Positions 6,773 to 8,588 of a DNA stretch of 8,588 nt are shown here, one piece after another. Origin of the DNA: Cyclobacteriaceae bacterium (GTDB taxonomy: Bacteria > Bacteroidota > Bacteroidia > Cytophagales > Cyclobacteriaceae); contig JALOMY010000131.1 of NCBI GenBank assembly GCA_025455225.1, positions 1 to 8,588 of the forward strand. The letters run 5' to 3'. Under the pieces are notes generated by a model. The model worked only from the letters and a program-made list of their open reading frames with translations. It was not told where the DNA came from and made no database searches. Made by a program: the position numbers and the translations under genes. Each line of letters opens with the position of its first letter. The first letter of the stretch is position 1.

Positions 6773-7237
6773 TCACACGGGGAACAGCCCATTTGGTTTT
6801 TCATACCGACCGGTCTTCTCCGTTACCTTAATGCGAAAGGCCACTGCGCGGAAATCTTTTTCCACAACTTCAGGTGGATGGGCATGTGCGGGCATCAGGG
6901 TTGAACTTGTTAATAGGGGCTGAAAACGGTCGGTAATTTTTTTCATAGCCTCGTGTTGCAGCTCTTCGGTTTTTAATTCTTCATATTTTCCCCATACAAC
7001 AGCACTGCGCCAGTTGGCCATATTATCCGTGATGTCTACTTGTAGACAAACCCGTGGGTTTTTTCGCATCATCTGTATCTTCATTCCTTCCTTGGAATGC
7101 GCATAGATGTATTTACCATCATAAACGTAGGTTATTGGAACCACATAAACTTTGCGGTCTGCATAGCATCCAAGCCTGCCTATGTAGGCTGATCGCAAGA
7201 GATGTTCGATTTGTTCCTGGTTCAATTCACCCAACAT
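6773..7237 (-). CDS. Pyridoxamine 5'-phosphate oxidase-like flavin-binding protein
   Basis: 154 residues, matching the single-domain split-barrel flavin-binding group (Pyridox_ox_2 / NimA-like) rather than true PdxH. The pattern is: N-terminal helix LNQEQIEHLLRSAYIGRLGC (5-24); strands YVVPITYVYDGKYIYAHS (31-48), where P-I-T-Y and the turn D-G-K-Y-I-Y-A-H are typical; the phosphate-proximal GMKIQMMRKNPRVCLQVD (51-68); and WRSAVVWGKYEEL (76-88). A His-rich PAHAHPPE (116-123) precedes the last strand. Members bind FMN, F420 or haem and reduce varied substrates, so the substrate cannot be read here. It starts 4 bases after the hydrolase stop and surely shares its mRNA. PNPOx-like proteins occur in dormancy regulons such as the mycobacterial DosR set (for example Rv0080, from memory). 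Confidence 0.87.
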   Translation of the reverse strand: MLGELNQEQIEHLLRSAYIGRLGCYADRKVYVVPITYVYDGKYIYAHSKEGMKIQMMRKNPRVCLQVDITDNMANWRSAVVWGKYEELKTEELQHEAMKKITDRFQPLLTSSTLMPAHAHPPEVVEKDFRAVAFRIKVTEKTGRYEKPNGLFPV

Positions 7238-7241
7238 GATA

Positions 7242-7925
7242 TCAGCTTATCGATAACGTGTTTCGATTTTGTTTTACTTCTTTACGGAGCAGGTATTTCT
7301 CAAACCACCGGGCTGAAATTTCAGCAACTTCTTCAAGTGTACCGGGTTCTTCAAAAAGATGCGTTGCACCTTTGATGGTCTGTAAACTTTTTATTTCCGG
7401 TAATTTTTCAAGTGCCTGTCTGTTCAGTTCCATTACCTCACGATCGAGTTCTCCAACTATCAGCAAGGTTGGTGATTCCACCACATAAAGGTAGTTATCT
7501 GCTAAATCAGGACGGCCACCCCTGGATACCACTGCATGGATAGTTTCTTTCAGTATGGAAGCAGCAATTAAAGCAGAAGCAGCACCTGTACTGGCACCAA
7601 AGTAGCCAAAGGTAAAAGCTTTCAGACGCGGCAACCGCATTAAATACCGTGTAACTTTAACCAACCGTTTTGAGAGTAATTCAATATTAAACCGGTTGGC
7701 GTAAACTTCATCTTCTTCTTCAGTTAGCAGATCGAAGAGAAAAGTGCCTATTCCATGCTGGTGAAGCTGCCGCGCCACATAATTATTTCTCGGACTGAAC
7801 CGGCTGCTTCCACTGCCGTGGGAGAATATCACCAGTGCAGAAGCATGTTCCGGAATGATTAATTCACCCTCCAGGCTCACATCTTCTTCCAGATCGATTT
7901 TCAGAATTTCCTGTTCCTGGGTCAT
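7242..7925 (-). CDS. Dienelactone-hydrolase-type alpha/beta hydrolase
   Basis: 227 residues forming a complete small alpha/beta hydrolase with no signal peptide. Visible elements: oxyanion-loop HGSGSSRFSPRN (36-47); nucleophile elbow GASTG (110-114) with Ser112; GGRPDLA (136-142); acid residue Asp161 in LIVGELDREV; and catalytic His189 in KGATHLFEEPGTLEEV. The G-S-G-S-S-R-x-S-P-R-N loop and GGRPDLA are typical of a subgroup I associate with phosphoribosyltransferase genes or fusions in stress clusters. No phosphoribosyltransferase is in the window. The natural substrate is unknown; true dienelactone hydrolases use Cys, so the name is only a family label. First gene of the operon with the flavin protein. 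The Crp/Fnr-like dyad at 8001-8012 and a TATAAT at 7989-7984 lie upstream. Confidence 0.88.
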   Translation of the reverse strand: MTQEQEILKIDLEEDVSLEGELIIPEHASALVIFSHGSGSSRFSPRNNYVARQLHQHGIGTFLFDLLTEEEDEVYANRFNIELLSKRLVKVTRYLMRLPRLKAFTFGYFGASTGAASALIAASILKETIHAVVSRGGRPDLADNYLYVVESPTLLIVGELDREVMELNRQALEKLPEIKSLQTIKGATHLFEEPGTLEEVAEISARWFEKYLLRKEVKQNRNTLSIS

Positions 7926-7975
7926 ACGTTTATTTATTTTATTTTAATCAAATTCGCACCATTTTTTCCTTCCTT

Positions 7976-7989
7976 CAATGATAATTATA
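7976..7989 (-). promoter_or_regulatory. Candidate core promoter of the hydrolase operon
   Basis: Read on the minus strand, TATAATTATCATTG holds a sigma70-like TATAAT (7989-7984) and, adjoining, TATCATTG (7983-7976), which matches the Bacteroidota -7 element TAnnTTTG at 5 of 6 fixed positions. It would start transcription around 7965-7970, about 40 bases before the ATG and with the dyad near -37 to -41, suiting an activator. Confidence 0.35.
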
Positions 7990-8000
7990 CGTCCGTAACC

Positions 8001-8012
8001 TGATCCTTATCA
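8001..8012. promoter_or_regulatory. Crp/Fnr-type dyad between hydrolase and polX
   Basis: TGATCCTTATCA has the exact TGAT-N4-ATCA core; the outer bases C and T do not pair. The centre (8006.5) is 81.5 bases from the hydrolase ATG at 7925, the same spacing as the dyad before the 6295 gene, and 69.5 bases from the polX ATG. ATCATT begins 24.5 bases from the centre on the hydrolase side, again as in the other promoter. It may control one or both divergent genes. Confidence 0.5.
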
Positions 8013-8075
8013 TGGGTGAAATGCTTCTTAATGACCTAATTACATAAGCATTCAGTTTTACAAAATCCCGAATCG

Positions 8076-8588
8076 ATGACCGATCACAACAGGCAATTGG
8101 CTGCATTGTTTCATGACATCGCGTTAATGTACCGGTTTCAGGATGGTAAAAACCAGTTCCGTGCACTGGCATACGATAAAGCATCACGCATTATGCGTGA
8201 TTTACCCGAGGATGTTGAACAATACCTCAAGGAAGAAACACTAACCGAAATTCCAGGAATTGGTGAAAGTATTGCCCATGATATCACAGAGTTCATAAAG
8301 AAGGGAAGGGTACAACGATTTGAGGATTTAAAAGAGGAAGTGCCTTACGAGTTGATGGAGCTAATGGATATACGTGGTTTTGGACCGCAGTCGCTGAAAC
8401 AAATACACAGCCGTTTAAAGCTTGAAACAAAGGATGAAGTAGTCGGGGCATTGCAAAGCGGTGCAATAGGCAAACTTAAAGGATTTGGTAAGAAAAAGGT
8501 TGATGGCATGCTTCGTAGTCTGAAGGTGCATAAAACCATTGAAGAACGTATGCTTCTTTGGGATGCTTTGAAAGCGGGTGAAAATCTG
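8076..8588 (+). CDS. polX: DNA polymerase X family protein, N-terminal part (3' partial)
   Basis: 171 residues to the window edge, with the frame still open. It matches the N-terminal 8-kDa-like and helix-hairpin-helix part of bacterial PolX, a gap-filling repair polymerase that usually carries a C-terminal PHP nuclease domain (about 570 residues in total). The helix NQFRALAYDKASRIMRDLPEDVE (26-48) corresponds to the family F-K-x-R-A-Y-x-x-A-A-R-x-I-x-x-L. HhH motifs are seen at IPGIGESIAHDI (59-70), IRGFGPQSLKQI (99-110) and LKGFGKKKVDGM (134-145). The polymerase palm and PHP domains lie beyond the window, so intactness cannot be judged. ATG 8076 is the first start after an in-frame TAA at 8037-8039. 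Divergent from the hydrolase operon. Confidence 0.88.
   Translation, partial: MTDHNRQLAALFHDIALMYRFQDGKNQFRALAYDKASRIMRDLPEDVEQYLKEETLTEIPGIGESIAHDITEFIKKGRVQRFEDLKEEVPYELMELMDIRGFGPQSLKQIHSRLKLETKDEVVGALQSGAIGKLKGFGKKKVDGMLRSLKVHKTIEERMLLWDALKAGENL

Overview
The window looks like a stress-gene neighbourhood from a member of the Bacteroidota, probably Cytophagales-like. That placement is an inference from protein style, moderate GC, weak Shine-Dalgarno signals and AT-rich leaders; no rRNA or other marker gene is present. No tRNA, rRNA, CRISPR array or intact mobile element was seen.

Layout. (1) At 1-257 (+) is the 3' end of an aminoglycoside-phosphotransferase-like kinase. (2) 258-580 is a gene-free gap between convergent genes. 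It holds a 12-bp direct repeat and a possible worn-out coding remnant. (3) 581-5489 (-) is a likely two-gene operon: a LonB/LonH-type protease, then an MgtA-type Mg2+ P-type ATPase. The ATPase frame is broken near its 3' end, so residues up to transmembrane segment 6 and the last four segments lie in different frames. (4) 5667-6083 (+) is an archease-like protein, divergent from lon. (5) 6295-6771 (+) is a small helical protein of unknown function. (6) 6773-7925 (-) is a tight operon: an alpha/beta (dienelactone-type) hydrolase, then a pyridoxamine-phosphate-oxidase-like flavin protein. (7) From 8076 (+) runs the N-terminal third of a family X DNA polymerase, cut by the window edge.

The genes share no single biochemical pathway but have a common theme: proteolysis, cation transport, RNA-ligation cofactor, flavin reductase-like protein, hydrolase, DNA repair polymerase and APH-like kinase. 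Similar mixtures occur in anaerobiosis or dormancy regulons such as the mycobacterial DosR set. Each of the three gene-starting intergenic regions carries a Crp/Fnr-type dyad: TGAT-N4-ATCA, exact in two and with one mismatch in the third. In two of them the dyad centre is 81.5 bp from the start codon, and an ATCATT box begins 24.5 bp from the centre. The best-supported hypothesis is therefore a Crp/Fnr-controlled stress regulon in which mgtA has recently been damaged.
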